The position numbers were made by a program, and so were the translations under genes. Shown in pieces: positions 50,662-60,447 of a stretch of 64,000 nt of DNA. Under the pieces are notes generated by a model. The model did no database searches, was not told where the DNA came from, and saw nothing but the letters and a program-made list of their open reading frames with translations. Origin of the DNA: an uncultured Prevotella sp. (GTDB lineage Bacteria > Bacteroidota > Bacteroidia > Bacteroidales > Bacteroidaceae); assembly GCA_946186115.1 (NCBI GenBank), contig CAMHLV010000001.1:1-64000 (forward strand), written 5' to 3'. Within the stretch, counting starts at the first letter, position 1. Each line of letters opens with the position of its first letter.

Positions 50662-51555
50662 TTAATCTGAATAGGCATCTTCACCTATCAACTCGCGAGC
50701 ACCGATGGTCATCTTACGGAGGTCGTAATAAGAACCGTTATATATGTTTAAGTCAACGTAACCCTTAATACCCGGAAGACGGCCAAGGTCTGTATGCTGC
50801 CAGAATTTCCAAGGACCTTTATACTCCACTTTCTCTACATAGTAGTGGGCTATCCAGTAAGGATATTCATCGAAGCATGGGTCGCTGAGATAACGCATCT
50901 TAAACTTGTAGTAAGTATAGATGATAGGTTTCACACCATAATGGCGCTCTACTGTCTTCAGCCATTCCAGAACGCTGTTTTTGAAGTCCTCGTCCGACTG
51001 TGTCTTTGGCTTTTGCTCTACATCGAGTACGGGAGGCAGGTCTCCGTTTTCAAGCTTGACATGACTGATATAGAATGCCGCCTGAGATTTTGCAGTAGAA
51101 CGCATTCCGTAGAAATGATAGGCACCGCGAGTGAAACCATATTCACGGGCTTGGTGGAAATTATCTTCAAAGTTCTCGTCGATTCTCGTTGCTCCCTCCG
51201 TAGCCTTTATCATGACAAAACGGATGGGGAAATCATCTATGGAACCGTTCTCTCGCAATTCCTGCCAGTTGATATCACCCTGATGGTGACTGATGTCAAT
51301 ACCATGAATCTCGTAACCCTGGGGATAGCTGATGTCGCCATATAGCGCCCGGAAGCGGAAACCGAACGGACTGACAAAGAAATAATAGAAAAACCAAACG
51401 TAAGCAGCCACAATAAGTATGCCGCCCAACCACCATGCCCAACTGGGCAAATGCTGGAGCAGGCGAACAAAAACACTCGGACGCCGGCGAGGCACTGGGC
51501 TTGTCCGACGTCCGGATGTTTTTTTATTATGAGTGCGTCGTCGGTTTGCCGGCAT
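50662..51555 (-). CDS. GH25 lysozyme-like protein, membrane-anchored
   Basis: About 297 residues. An Arg/Lys-rich N-terminus, a single membrane helix (WAWWLGGILIVAAYVWFFYYFF, about 38-60), then a glycoside hydrolase 25 domain: HGIDISHHQGDINW, FVMIKATEGATRIDENF, GAYHFYG and the catalytic DVEQ. It should cut muramic-acid bonds in peptidoglycan from an inner-membrane anchor. ATG at 51555 overlaps the pfp stop as TGATG, so the two are translationally coupled; the track also allows GTG at 51558. Confidence 0.9.
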   Translation of the reverse strand: MPANRRRTHNKKTSGRRTSPVPRRRPSVFVRLLQHLPSWAWWLGGILIVAAYVWFFYYFFVSPFGFRFRALYGDISYPQGYEIHGIDISHHQGDINWQELRENGSIDDFPIRFVMIKATEGATRIDENFEDNFHQAREYGFTRGAYHFYGMRSTAKSQAAFYISHVKLENGDLPPVLDVEQKPKTQSDEDFKNSVLEWLKTVERHYGVKPIIYTYYKFKMRYLSDPCFDEYPYWIAHYYVEKVEYKGPWKFWQHTDLGRLPGIKGYVDLNIYNGSYYDLRKMTIGARELIGEDAYSD

Positions 51556-53192
51556 CACTTAGCTTGCTCGAGAGCCAACGTCTTGGTGGGCTGGTCACAC
51601 ACCTCTGTCGGTCCCCAATACTGAATTGGACCGGGATAGACATAAGCTGTCTCGCGGGCCCAGCGGTCACGCTCCTTGGCGAAAGCCTTGAAGGGGGCAC
51701 CATCAAGCTCGACAAGGGCCTTGCGGATAACAGGCTTCATCTCGCCGTTACGACGTTCCATGTTCATCATCATCGTGATGGGTACACCACCGGCAATCCA
51801 CTGGTCGGCAGGAGCCGTCGTATTCTTGACGATAGCCATGTAGCCAGTCTTGCCGTTGGCAATAAGCTGGGCTGCAGAGGTACCAAGGGCATAGCAGTAG
51901 TCAGCATCGTAATTTGAAGGAGCAGCGCAGCGTCCCTCGTAGCCGAAGAAGTGGTGCAGGGCAGCGAACTTGCCGCTGTACTTACCAACCTTCTTGCGGC
52001 GCTCCAGTTTCTGGGCAACCATCGTAGAGAGCAGCTTCTCGGTCTCGATGAGCGATACCTGCACATTTCCGTGGGGGTCACGGTCCAGGGCCAGCTGACG
52101 GGCTACGTTAGTGGGCAGAGAATTGAACACTTCAAGGTTGCTGTCGCTCAAGTGGCTCTTGGCAAAGTCTATCATCTCGTGACGACCCAGATTCTTGGCC
52201 TCGGGCTGTGCCAGCACGTCGTTCAGCTGAGCTATGAGCTTCTTGATGGCGGGAATAAACTCGATAAGTCCCTCTGGGATAATAATGGTACCGAAGTTGT
52301 TGCCGTCCAATGCACGCTGGCAGACCACATTGGCAATATATGTCACGATGTCGTCAAGGCTTTGGTTCTTGGCCTCCACCTCCTCGCTGACGAGGCAGAT
52401 ATTGGGTTGTGTCTGCAGAGCGCACTCCAGGGCGATATGGCTAGCCGAGCGGCCCATCACCTTGATGAAGTGCCAGTATTTGCGGGCAGAGTTACAGTCG
52501 CGCTCAATGTTACCAATCAGTTCTGAATAGGTCTTACATGCAGTATCAAAACCGAACGAAGTCTCGATCTGTTCGTTCTTCAAGTCGCCGTCGATGGTCT
52601 TGGGGCAACCAATCACCTGAACGCCGTAGTTCTTGGCGGCATAGTACTCAGCCAGCACACAGGCATTGGTATTCGAGTCGTCACCACCAATGATAACGAT
52701 GGCCTTGATGTCGAGCTTGCGGATAATTTCCAGACCCTTCTCAAACTGCTCCACCTTCTCCAGTTTCGTACGGCCAGAGCCAATCATATCGAAGCCACCA
52801 GTATTGCGGTACTCGTCGATAATCTCAGGAGTCAGTTCCATGTAGTTGTGGTCAACAAGTCCGCCAGGACCGAGAATGAAGCCGTAGAGACGGTTCTCAG
52901 GATTCAGCTTCTTAATTTGGTCGAACAGACCGGTAATGACATTGTGACCACCAGGAGCCTGACCACCGCTGAGGATGATACCAACGTTCATCTTCGACGT
53001 GTTGGCCTCAGTAGCAGGTTCAAACTCTACCACGGGCATACCGTAGGTGTTGGGGAACAACTTTTTGATTTCCTCTTGATCGCCTACACTCTGAGTGGCG
53101 GCACATTCCTTGACTTTGACTGCAGCCTGAAGAGCTTTTGGCAACTTAGGCTGATAAGCAGCTCTTGCTTTCTGCAATGCACTTTTTTCCAT
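51555..53192 (-). CDS. pfp: Pyrophosphate-dependent 6-phosphofructokinase
   Basis: 545 residues from ATG 53192 (the track start at 53264 lies in the promoter repeats). This is the long form of PPi-[12 protein letters not shown] (near residue 169) has Asp where ATP-dependent enzymes have Gly, and CPKTIDGDL (near 196) has the Lys typical of PPi users. Other segments are [10 protein letters not shown] and [13 protein letters not shown]. It phosphorylates fructose 6-phosphate with PPi and is reversible. It is coupled to the lysozyme gene downstream and driven by tandem promoter units upstream. Confidence 0.95.
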   Translation of the reverse strand: MEKSALQKARAAYQPKLPKALQAAVKVKECAATQSVGDQEEIKKLFPNTYGMPVVEFEPATEANTSKMNVGIILSGGQAPGGHNVITGLFDQIKKLNPENRLYGFILGPGGLVDHNYMELTPEIIDEYRNTGGFDMIGSGRTKLEKVEQFEKGLEIIRKLDIKAIVIIGGDDSNTNACVLAEYYAAKNYGVQVIGCPKTIDGDLKNEQIETSFGFDTACKTYSELIGNIERDCNSARKYWHFIKVMGRSASHIALECALQTQPNICLVSEEVEAKNQSLDDIVTYIANVVCQRALDGNNFGTIIIPEGLIEFIPAIKKLIAQLNDVLAQPEAKNLGRHEMIDFAKSHLSDSNLEVFNSLPTNVARQLALDRDPHGNVQVSLIETEKLLSTMVAQKLERRKKVGKYSGKFAALHHFFGYEGRCAAPSNYDADYCYALGTSAAQLIANGKTGYMAIVKNTTAPADQWIAGGVPITMMMNMERRNGEMKPVIRKALVELDGAPFKAFAKERDRWARETAYVYPGPIQYWGPTEVCDQPTKTLALEQAK

Positions 53193-53230
53193 TGTTTTTA
53201 AACTTATTATTTGATGAATAATTGAATTTG

Positions 53231-53309
53231 GATGCAAAGTTACAAAAAAATGAGCGCAGAACAAAAAGAATTAATTCTTTTTTTATGCCGAATGCAAGTA
53301 ACTTCGCCA
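53231..53309 (-). repeat. Promoter-like repeat, pfp-proximal unit
   Basis: On the reverse strand: TGGCGAAGTTACTTGCATTCGG, then CATAAAAAAAGAATTAATTC, TTTTTGTTCTGCGCTCA and TTTTTTTGTAACTTTGCATC. It contains the perfect palindrome AAAAAGAATTAATTCTTTTT and matches 7144-7223 almost base for base. Confidence 0.88.
53235..53242 (-). promoter_or_regulatory. -7 box of the proximal pfp promoter
   Basis: Reverse strand TAACTTTG, ending the downstream repeat unit. Further -7-like boxes lie at 53319-53326 (TCACTTTG) and 53373-53380 (TTACTTTG). Confidence 0.75.
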
Positions 53310-53314
53310 TTTCT

Positions 53315-53391
53315 ATGGCAAAGTGACAAAAAAATGAGAGAAAATCCAATTATATTTGGGCTTTTCCGAATTCAAAGTAACTTCGGCGAAG
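53315..53391 (-). repeat. Promoter-like repeat, pfp-distal unit
   Basis: On the reverse strand: CTTCGCCGAAGTTACTTTGAATTCGG, a different inner inverted repeat CCAAATATAATTGG, then TTTTCTCTCATTTTTTTG and TCACTTTGCCAT. Same layout as the proximal unit with a diverged centre. The rest of the 391-bp gap (53392-53532) shows no other feature. Confidence 0.75.
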
Positions 53392-53532
53392 CTTAAGTCA
53401 TTGTAAAGCCCTTTGTTCTTTTAATTAAAAAATCTCAAGACTAAATATCTTCCTATAACTATTTCCAAGCAAGAAATGTACTTTTTAAGATTTTTTGTAT
53501 CGAAAGTTATTGCAGTATGAAATAAAATGCTT

Positions 53533-53540
53533 ATCTTTGA
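53533..53540 (+). promoter_or_regulatory. -7 box of promoter for the 89-aa gene
   Basis: TATCTTTG on the plus strand, 43 bp before the ATG at 53584. Confidence 0.7.
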
Positions 53541-53570
53541 CGATTGAAACGTATAAACTTATTAAAAACA

Positions 53571-53577
53571 AGGAGGA
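53571..53577 (+). promoter_or_regulatory. Strong Shine-Dalgarno sequence
   Basis: AAGGAGG, 6 bases before the ATG at 53584. This is unusual, because Bacteroidetes genes rarely carry a Shine-Dalgarno sequence and no other start in this window shows one this strong. Confidence 0.7.
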
Positions 53578-53583
53578 CTATTT

Positions 53584-53853
53584 ATGGCAAACAAGAGAAC
53601 ATTGAAGAAAAGTATCAACCTGATTTGTGAGGAACTTTTTGCAAACTGTGTGGCAGCATCACTCTATGGCAACAATGTGAATGATGAAAATGCAGATGCA
53701 CTGCTCTATAGCATTGTTAAGATGCAGAGCGACTATACATCCCGTATATGTCATCCCGAACCAGGAATGCCTGCATCACTGTATTTCCGTGACCTGCGTG
53801 AGCAGTTTACTGCACAGGTAAGCGAGATAATCGACCAGATATGCAATATGTGA
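53584..53853 (+). CDS. Small hypothetical protein
   Basis: 89 residues; family not recognised. It is helical and soluble with a mild amphipathic pattern (LKKSINLICEELFANCVAASLYG, LREQFTAQVSEIIDQICNM) and three Cys. It has its own TATCTTTG promoter and an AAGGAGG ribosome site, so it is a real gene, likely well expressed. It precedes the acyltransferase by 37 bp. Confidence 0.8.
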   Translation: MANKRTLKKSINLICEELFANCVAASLYGNNVNDENADALLYSIVKMQSDYTSRICHPEPGMPASLYFRDLREQFTAQVSEIIDQICNM

Positions 53854-53890
53854 TATTTGAAGATTTAGTTTATTGAATAGAATTAATGAT

Positions 53891-54445
53891 ATGTTGAAAA
53901 AATTAGCCCGTTGGCTGTTATACAAACAAATGGGGTGGACGATAGAAGTGACTGAAGACCACCCCGACAAATTTATTATCTGTCTGGCTCCACACACCAG
54001 CAACTGGGATTTTCTGATAGGACAACTTTACAGCAAGGCAGAGGGGCTCAAGAGTAACTTCTTGATGAAAAAGGAATGGTTTTTCTGGCCGCTTGGCCCC
54101 ATATTCCGCAATATGGGTGGTATTCCCGTATGGCGTAGCAAACATACAAGCATGACCGACAATCTGGCTGAGACAGCACGTAAGCAACAGACCTTCATGC
54201 TGTGCATCACTCCCGAGGGCACTCGCTCGGCCAACCCAGAGTGGAAAAAGGGTTTCTACTTTATTGCACAAAAAGCCGGCATCCCTATCCTACTCTATGG
54301 AATAGACTATGAGAAGCGGTTAATAAGATGCACAAAAACCATCATACCCAACGGGGATGTGGATAGTCAGATACGAGAAATAAAAATGTATTTCAAGGAT
54401 TTCAAGGGAAAGAAGCCCGCGAATTTCACAATAGGCGAAATATAA
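53891..54445 (+). CDS. 1-acylglycerol-3-phosphate acyltransferase-like (PlsC family)
   Basis: About 184 residues. The track start at 53873 is a TTG; ATG 53891 (MLKKLARWLLYKQMGW) is preferred. The catalytic H-x4-D is HTSNWD, followed by the acceptor-binding PEGTRS. The protein is shorter than PlsC (about 245) and resembles the small glycerol-acyltransferase-like group in Bacteroidetes. It probably acylates a lipid or a lipid-linked compound at the inner membrane; the substrate is not evident. It is 6 bp before the amidase-like gene. Confidence 0.85.
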   Translation: MLKKLARWLLYKQMGWTIEVTEDHPDKFIICLAPHTSNWDFLIGQLYSKAEGLKSNFLMKKEWFFWPLGPIFRNMGGIPVWRSKHTSMTDNLAETARKQQTFMLCITPEGTRSANPEWKKGFYFIAQKAGIPILLYGIDYEKRLIRCTKTIIPNGDVDSQIREIKMYFKDFKGKKPANFTIGEI

Positions 54446-54451
54446 GAAAAG

Positions 54452-57349
54452 ATGCGACGCTTCATCCTGATATTTATTCTATCCTTCTTCACAATCTGCT
54501 CTACCGGCTCCTTTGCCCAGACGGCCAAGGACGAGAAGAAAATGGTGGAACAGCTACAGAAGTACTTTAATAAATACAAGCCAAAAGGGACACGCCTTAC
54601 TCAGCAGCCCCAAATGCTTTCGTATAGGTTAGACAATACCAAACGCACTCTGGTAATAACTGCCGACGAGTTCTTCGCTGCTCAGGAATTCACACCTGAG
54701 ATAACCGCTCATATATATAAAAAGGTTAAAGGAGAGCTGCCTAAGGTATATCGTGACTATCAGATAACTATTATGACCAATGGTATGGCCATCGACGAGT
54801 TGATACCTAATCGTCTGTCGCAGAACGCAGACAAATCAAGGCTTTGGGGCGACATTGACTATGATGGTGAGCCGTGGGTGAAAAACATTTCAAATCCAGC
54901 AAAGGTCACACACGGCCTGCAAAACAGACATCTGGCTCTTTGGGCCAGTCACGGACGATACTATGACCAGAAAAAAGGATACTGGCAATGGCAGCGTCCT
55001 AATCTCTTCGGTACTACCGAGGACCTGTTTACACAGACTATTGTCGTACCCTATCTTATCCCTATGCTGGAAAATGCCGGCGCCGTAGTCTTCACCCCAC
55101 GTGAACGAGACTGGCAGACGGAAGAGATAATAGTTGATAATGACGGTTCAAAACGAAACTATATTGAGGTGACTTCTCACGGAAAGTGGCAGAGAGCTCC
55201 TCATCCAGGCTTTGCAATGCATGGTGGCCCATATAAAGACAATGAGAATCCCTTTGAGGCCGGCACTGTGAGAATGGTTAAGACCACTGGCAGCAAATCA
55301 CGCTACTCACTTGCCACATATCAGCCTGACTTCCGTAAGGCGGGGAGATATGCCGTCTATGTCAGCTATCAGACCCTGCCCAACAGCATCGACGATGCGT
55401 TATACACGGTATGGCACCGTGGCGAACGCACACAATTCAGAGTAAACCAGCAGATGGGCGGAGGAACATGGGTATATCTTGGTACTTTCGACTTCGATGC
55501 AGGATATAGCGAGTTCAACCGCGTTACTCTGTCAAACCAAAGCAGTAACAGCGGTGTAGTTACTACTGATGCCGTCAGATTCGGAGGAGGCATTGGAAAC
55601 ATTCAGCGCTTCGGACAAACAAGCGGAATGCCAAGAGCAATAGAGGGAGCAAGATACTATGCACAGTGGGCTGGCATGCCATACTTTGTATATAGCAGCA
55701 AGGACGGTAAAGATGACTATGGCGATGATATCAATGCACGCTCTAACATGGTTAACCTGCTGGGAGGGGGCTCGTGCTTTATGCCCAACATTGAAGGTAG
55801 AAAGGTGCCTATAGAATTATCATTGGCAATACACAGCGATGCCGGTTATGCAAAAGACGGAGTAGGACTTATCGGATCATTGGCAATATGTACTACCAAT
55901 ACCAACGGCGGAAAACTCAATAGTGGCATTTCAAGAATGGCATCACGCGATTTGGCTGATGCTCTGCTATCAAATGAGATTCTCGACGTAAAATACAAAT
56001 ACGGTAAATGGAACCGTCGTGAACTGTTCGACCGCAACTACTCTGAGACCCGACTGCCTGAAGTTCCGAGTGCTATACTTGAGACCATGTCTCATCAGAA
56101 TTTCCCTGATATGCGCTATGGACAAGACCCCAACTTCAGATTCACGCTTGCACGTTCGATATACAAAACAATATTGCGATACGTCAACGACCAGCATGGC
56201 ACACCATATATCGTGAGCCCAATGACTCCTAACAACCTACGAATTGAGTTTATCGACAAGAATAAGGTGCGATTTAGCTGGAATGCCGTTAACGACCCAC
56301 AGGAACCCACATCAAAGCCTACAGGCTATGTACTATATACCGCTATCGGCGATGCAGACTTCGACAACGGCACATATATTCGCTCCAAGAACAACTGCGA
56401 TATTGAGCTGGAGCCTGGACTGCTGTATCATTTTAAGGTGGCAGCAGTTAACAGAGGTGGCAGCAGTTTCCCGTCAGAAGTGATGTCGGCACTCTACACC
56501 CCTAATGCCACCAAGACAATTCTTGTGGTCAATGGTTTTCATAGGGTATCATCGCCAGCCATCAGAAACACTGTCAACGAACAGGGATTCGACCTTGACG
56601 AAGACCCCGGAGTAACACATGGTCCGACACTCGGATGGGCTGGACGTCAGACCAACTTCGACCGCAAGCAGATGGGTATCGAAGGAGGCGGACTTGGTTA
56701 TTGCGGCGACGAACTTGCCGGCCATCTGATTGCAGGCAATGACTTCGACTATGTAATGACTCACGCCAAAGCTATTATGACAGCAGGCAAATACAATTTG
56801 GTAAGCTGCTCGTCAGAGGCACTGGAGACAGCCAAGTCAAGTCTGTCACGCTATGCAATGATAGACCTCATCCTCGGCTTGGAGCGCGACGATGGTCACA
56901 GCCTTAATTACTACAAGACATTCACATCGACAATGCAGCATATACTGCAGGCATATACTATGAGGGGCGGAGCATTGATGGTGAGCGGTGCATATACTGG
57001 CAGCGACATGATGGCAGAAGCCGAGCAGCGCTTTCTGGCTAACGTCCTGAAGTGCCGATTTGCCGGCAAGAGTATGACTACAAGCAACATTGTGACAGGA
57101 ATGGGCACTAACATGCAATATTGGAAACAACTGAACAGCAGCCACTATGCTGCCACTTCTTCAGATATACTACAGCCGGTAAAACCTGCTTACACCGCTA
57201 TGCAGTATGCCGACGGACAAGATGCTGCCATCGCCTGCAAGGCTTCTGGTGCCCGACTGTTTATCATGGGATTCCCCTTTGAATGCATTCAAGGAGAGCA
57301 AAAGCAGGGGGCTATTATGCGCGGAATATTAAATTACCTTTTATATTAA
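54452..57349 (+). CDS. Large secreted amidase-like protein with golvesin-type and fibronectin III domains
   Basis: 965 residues with a signal peptide (RRFILIFILSFFTICSTGSFA). An amidase_3-like core is split: LWASHGRYYDQKKGYW, later SLAIHSDAGY and ILETMSHQNFPDMRY hold the His and Glu equivalents of zinc amidases that cut cell-wall peptides. Between them (about 245-375) is a golvesin/xanthan-lyase-type beta domain (AGRYAVYVSYQTLPNS, VTTDAVRFGGG). A fibronectin III domain follows (about 590-680) and a C-terminal alpha/beta domain (about 690-965). Proteins like this are called xanthan-lyase or golvesin-domain proteins in Bacteroidetes. The exact substrate is unknown. Confidence 0.75.
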   Translation: MRRFILIFILSFFTICSTGSFAQTAKDEKKMVEQLQKYFNKYKPKGTRLTQQPQMLSYRLDNTKRTLVITADEFFAAQEFTPEITAHIYKKVKGELPKVYRDYQITIMTNGMAIDELIPNRLSQNADKSRLWGDIDYDGEPWVKNISNPAKVTHGLQNRHLALWASHGRYYDQKKGYWQWQRPNLFGTTEDLFTQTIVVPYLIPMLENAGAVVFTPRERDWQTEEIIVDNDGSKRNYIEVTSHGKWQRAPHPGFAMHGGPYKDNENPFEAGTVRMVKTTGSKSRYSLATYQPDFRKAGRYAVYVSYQTLPNSIDDALYTVWHRGERTQFRVNQQMGGGTWVYLGTFDFDAGYSEFNRVTLSNQSSNSGVVTTDAVRFGGGIGNIQRFGQTSGMPRAIEGARYYAQWAGMPYFVYSSKDGKDDYGDDINARSNMVNLLGGGSCFMPNIEGRKVPIELSLAIHSDAGYAKDGVGLIGSLAICTTNTNGGKLNSGISRMASRDLADALLSNEILDVKYKYGKWNRRELFDRNYSETRLPEVPSAILETMSHQNFPDMRYGQDPNFRFTLARSIYKTILRYVNDQHGTPYIVSPMTPNNLRIEFIDKNKVRFSWNAVNDPQEPTSKPTGYVLYTAIGDADFDNGTYIRSKNNCDIELEPGLLYHFKVAAVNRGGSSFPSEVMSALYTPNATKTILVVNGFHRVSSPAIRNTVNEQGFDLDEDPGVTHGPTLGWAGRQTNFDRKQMGIEGGGLGYCGDELAGHLIAGNDFDYVMTHAKAIMTAGKYNLVSCSSEALETAKSSLSRYAMIDLILGLERDDGHSLNYYKTFTSTMQHILQAYTMRGGALMVSGAYTGSDMMAEAEQRFLANVLKCRFAGKSMTTSNIVTGMGTNMQYWKQLNSSHYAATSSDILQPVKPAYTAMQYADGQDAAIACKASGARLFIMGFPFECIQGEQKQGAIMRGILNYLLY

Positions 57350-57361
57350 ATCCTTAAAACT

Positions 57362-57709
57362 ATGTACAGAATTCAAACTAATTCCAGCGGTACAAGAAGT
57401 ATCGAAATCAGCGAAGAACACCTTCAAACCATTGAAGACTACAAATTCTTCCGTGACCTTATTGACTCTAACGGCTACGTTGACGAGCAGGTGCTCGACA
57501 AGCTGAAGCTAAACATCCGTTCTATGCTTGAATCTGAGGCAGGCAAGGACAAGAGACTACTCGACCTGTGCCTCGATGTCATCTATCATCCAAACATGAA
57601 GGCATACGGACTGCAACAGCTTGTATTGCTCTACATCAATTGGAAGAGCAAAGGCAACGATAATCTTGGTATGACCTCACGGGCTTATCAAGGAACACCG
57701 TTCAATTAA
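57362..57709 (+). CDS. Small hypothetical protein
   Basis: 115 residues; not recognised. No signal peptide. Mostly helical (ISEEHLQTIEDYKFFRDLIDSNGYVDEQVLDKLKLNIRSMLE) with a short strand start (MYRIQTNSSGTRSIEI). It is 12 bp after the amidase-like gene and 22 bp before ygiQ, so it belongs to the same transcript. Confidence 0.75.
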   Translation: MYRIQTNSSGTRSIEISEEHLQTIEDYKFFRDLIDSNGYVDEQVLDKLKLNIRSMLESEAGKDKRLLDLCLDVIYHPNMKAYGLQQLVLLYINWKSKGNDNLGMTSRAYQGTPFN

Positions 57710-57731
57710 TGAAATCATGAATTAGGAACTT

Positions 57732-59678
57732 ATGGTGGAATACAGACTGACGGATTTTTTGCCAACCACCAAGAAGGAAATGGAATTGCGCGGCTGGGAA
57801 GAGGTGGATGTTATCCTCTTCTCGGCTGACGCTTACGTTGACCATCCTTCGTTTGGAGCCGCAGTCATTGGACGCACTCTTGAGGCCGCTGGATACCGTG
57901 TGGCCATTGTGCCACAACCTGACTGGCACGGTGATTTCCGCGATTTCAAAAAACTGGGGCGTCCAAGGCTGTTCTTTGGCATAGCACCTGGTTGCATGGA
58001 CTCGATGGTCAACAAATATACTGCCAATCGACGACTGCGGTCAGAGGATGCTTATTCACCTGATGGCCGTCACGACATGCGCCCTGAGTATCCCACCATC
58101 GTTTATTCAAGAATACTTCGCCAACTTTACCCTGATGTTCCCATCATCCTTGGCGGTATAGAGGCTTCACTGCGAAGACTTACTCATTACGACTATTGGC
58201 AAGACTCTTTGCGTCCCTGCATTCTATGTGATGCACAAGCCGACCTTATAATCTACGGTATGGGCGAAAAACCAATTCTCGAACTGGCCCGCCGTCTCTC
58301 ACATGAGGTCCAGAAAGCAAATACGGCTAATGAGCCCCATCGTTCTGATGCCACTGTAGTTGTCGATTTCGTCGCCAACACCTGCCACGACATCCCTCAG
58401 ACGGTTTATCTGTCATCAACCGTCACGCCACAGGATGGCGACATCATACTCCACAGCCATGAGGAATGCCTAAAAGACAAACGTTCGCAAGCAGAGAATT
58501 TCCGCCACATAGAAGAGCAGTCGAACATGATGCATGCCCATCGTATCATACAACAGGTAGGCAAGCAGTATGTTGTGGCCAATCCGCCCTACCCTCCTAT
58601 GACAACAGAAGAGCTGGATGCCTCTTTTGATCTTCCATACACTCGCGTTCCTCATCCAAAATACAAAAACAAGCGTATTCCAGCCTACGAGATGATACGT
58701 CACTCCGTGAATATCCATCGTGGCTGCTTCGGAGGATGTGCTTTTTGCACAATATCTGCTCATCAAGGTAAATTCATCACATGCCGTTCGAAAGAGAGCA
58801 TTCTAAGAGAGGTCAAGCAGGTTACTCAGATGAACGACTACAAGGGGTACTTGAGCGATTTGGGCGGACCTTCTGCCAATATGTACGGCATGCACGGACG
58901 CAATATCTCTATCTGTGAAAAGTGTAAACGTCCTAGTTGTATCCATCCGCAAATATGTCCGAATCTGGATACCGACCACTCGAAATTATTGGAGATATAC
59001 CATGCTGTTGATGCGATGCCGGAAGTGAAGAAGAGCTTTATAGGCAGTGGTGTACGATACGACCTCCTGCTCTATCGCAGCAAAGACGAGACAGCAAACA
59101 AGGCAGCACGTGAATACACTCGTGAGCTCATCATGCGCCATGTCAGTGGCAGACTTAAAGTGGCTCCCGAGCACACCAGCGACAAAGTATTGCACCTAAT
59201 GCGCAAGCCTTCCTTCCAACAGTTCTATGAGTTTAAACGCCAGTTTGACCGTATCAATAGAGAGGAAGGTCTGAAACAACAGATAATACCATATTTCATC
59301 TCAAGCCACCCTGGATGTACTGAAGCAGACATGGCCGAGCTGGCAGTTCTTACCAAGCGTCTCGACTTCCAGTTAGAACAGGTTCAGGATTTCACTCCTA
59401 CGCCAATGACGGTGAGCACAGAAATGTGGTACACAGGATTCGACCCATACACTCTTGAACCTGTTAAGAGTGCCAAAAGTCAGAAAGAGAAACTTGCCCA
59501 GCGTCAGTTTTTCTTCTGGTATAAACCCGAGGAACGTCGCAACATAGAACAGAGTCTTCGACGCATTGGACGTACCGACCTCATACAAGAATTATGCCCC
59601 TATGCAAATCATAGAACAAGCCCTCGTGCCCAAGAATCCTCGAAAGAAAAGCGAGGACGGCATCGTCGTCACACCTGA
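57732..59678 (+). CDS. ygiQ: YgiQ family radical SAM protein (UPF0313)
   Basis: 648 residues, normal family size. It starts MVEYRLTDFLPTTKKEME and has the N-terminal B12-binding-like domain (DVILFSADAYVDHPSFGAA, GIEASLRRLTHYDYWQD) and the radical SAM motif HRGCFGGCAFCTISAHQGK with CxxxCxxC. A further Cys cluster CEKCKRPSCIHPQICPN may hold another iron-sulfur site. Its reaction is not established. Its 3' end overlaps the PP2C-like gene by 77 bp in a different frame. Confidence 0.93.
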   Translation: MVEYRLTDFLPTTKKEMELRGWEEVDVILFSADAYVDHPSFGAAVIGRTLEAAGYRVAIVPQPDWHGDFRDFKKLGRPRLFFGIAPGCMDSMVNKYTANRRLRSEDAYSPDGRHDMRPEYPTIVYSRILRQLYPDVPIILGGIEASLRRLTHYDYWQDSLRPCILCDAQADLIIYGMGEKPILELARRLSHEVQKANTANEPHRSDATVVVDFVANTCHDIPQTVYLSSTVTPQDGDIILHSHEECLKDKRSQAENFRHIEEQSNMMHAHRIIQQVGKQYVVANPPYPPMTTEELDASFDLPYTRVPHPKYKNKRIPAYEMIRHSVNIHRGCFGGCAFCTISAHQGKFITCRSKESILREVKQVTQMNDYKGYLSDLGGPSANMYGMHGRNISICEKCKRPSCIHPQICPNLDTDHSKLLEIYHAVDAMPEVKKSFIGSGVRYDLLLYRSKDETANKAAREYTRELIMRHVSGRLKVAPEHTSDKVLHLMRKPSFQQFYEFKRQFDRINREEGLKQQIIPYFISSHPGCTEADMAELAVLTKRLDFQLEQVQDFTPTPMTVSTEMWYTGFDPYTLEPVKSAKSQKEKLAQRQFFFWYKPEERRNIEQSLRRIGRTDLIQELCPYANHRTSPRAQESSKEKRGRHRRHT

Positions 59679-60447
59679 CTTTATTGCTGTAATCGACGGT
59701 AGTACTTCAAAGTCAGAATATATGCATAGCTTGCGATCCCCCATTCAAGCCATGCTTGCTCATTCATTCAGGTGTGAGAACGGACGTTATGCCATGCAGC
59801 TTGTCAGCCGATACATCAGTCGAATGCCCAAAACCACAACATGCGAGCAGTTTCTTAGAGGAGTGACGTCATATATCTTCAAGCACTATAGTAAGTCAAT
59901 GCTGAAGAGGTTGTCTGAACATCCCGAAGATCGCATGACGTGCTCTGCTGTAGTCTATAGCCGTGTATCAAGAGAAATATGGATGGTGGGCGACTGTCAT
60001 TGCCTGATAGGAGACAACTATTTCGATAATCCCAAGCCCTACGAAGCCGAACTGGCTGCCATGCGGGCAGAAGAAGTGAAACGGTTGCTTTCGGAAGGCA
60101 AAACCCAGGATGAACTGCTTCGCAACGATACTGCACGTCAGGTAATAATACCACGAATGCTACAAACCATGCAGCAACAGAACATAGGCTACAGCGTCAT
60201 TGACGGATTCCACATTCCTCGTCAGCATGTACGCATACTACCTATCGACTTCAATCCCTGGGAAATAGTACTGGCATCCGACGGATATCCCTTTCTCTGC
60301 TCTACACTCGAAGAAAGCGAAAGCCGGCTTCGACAACAACGCGAAACCGACCCTCTGAATATTGGTCCTATGTTTCAGGCCACTAAAGCCTTCAATCCTG
60401 ATTTCAACTCATTCGACGACCGGGCCTATATCCGATTCTCTGTCTGA
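59602..60447 (+). CDS. PP2C-like protein phosphatase domain protein
   Basis: 281 residues from ATG 59602. PP2C metal-binding positions are all visible: KSEDGIVVTPDFIAVIDGSTS (ED and DG), MVGDCHCLIG, VLASDGYPFL and FDDRAYIRF. It is shorter and more divergent than classical PP2C, so it could be a phosphatase on Ser/Thr or another phosphate ester. It begins inside ygiQ (77-bp overlap) and its last 22 bp overlap the end of the convergent WecB-like gene. Confidence 0.8.
   Translation: MQIIEQALVPKNPRKKSEDGIVVTPDFIAVIDGSTSKSEYMHSLRSPIQAMLAHSFRCENGRYAMQLVSRYISRMPKTTTCEQFLRGVTSYIFKHYSKSMLKRLSEHPEDRMTCSAVVYSRVSREIWMVGDCHCLIGDNYFDNPKPYEAELAAMRAEEVKRLLSEGKTQDELLRNDTARQVIIPRMLQTMQQQNIGYSVIDGFHIPRQHVRILPIDFNPWEIVLASDGYPFLCSTLEESESRLRQQRETDPLNIGPMFQATKAFNPDFNSFDDRAYIRFSV

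Noticed and set aside
53193-53264. N-terminal extension of pfp in the ORF track
   Set aside because: It lies in the promoter repeat unit; the family start is [14 protein letters not shown] at 53192.
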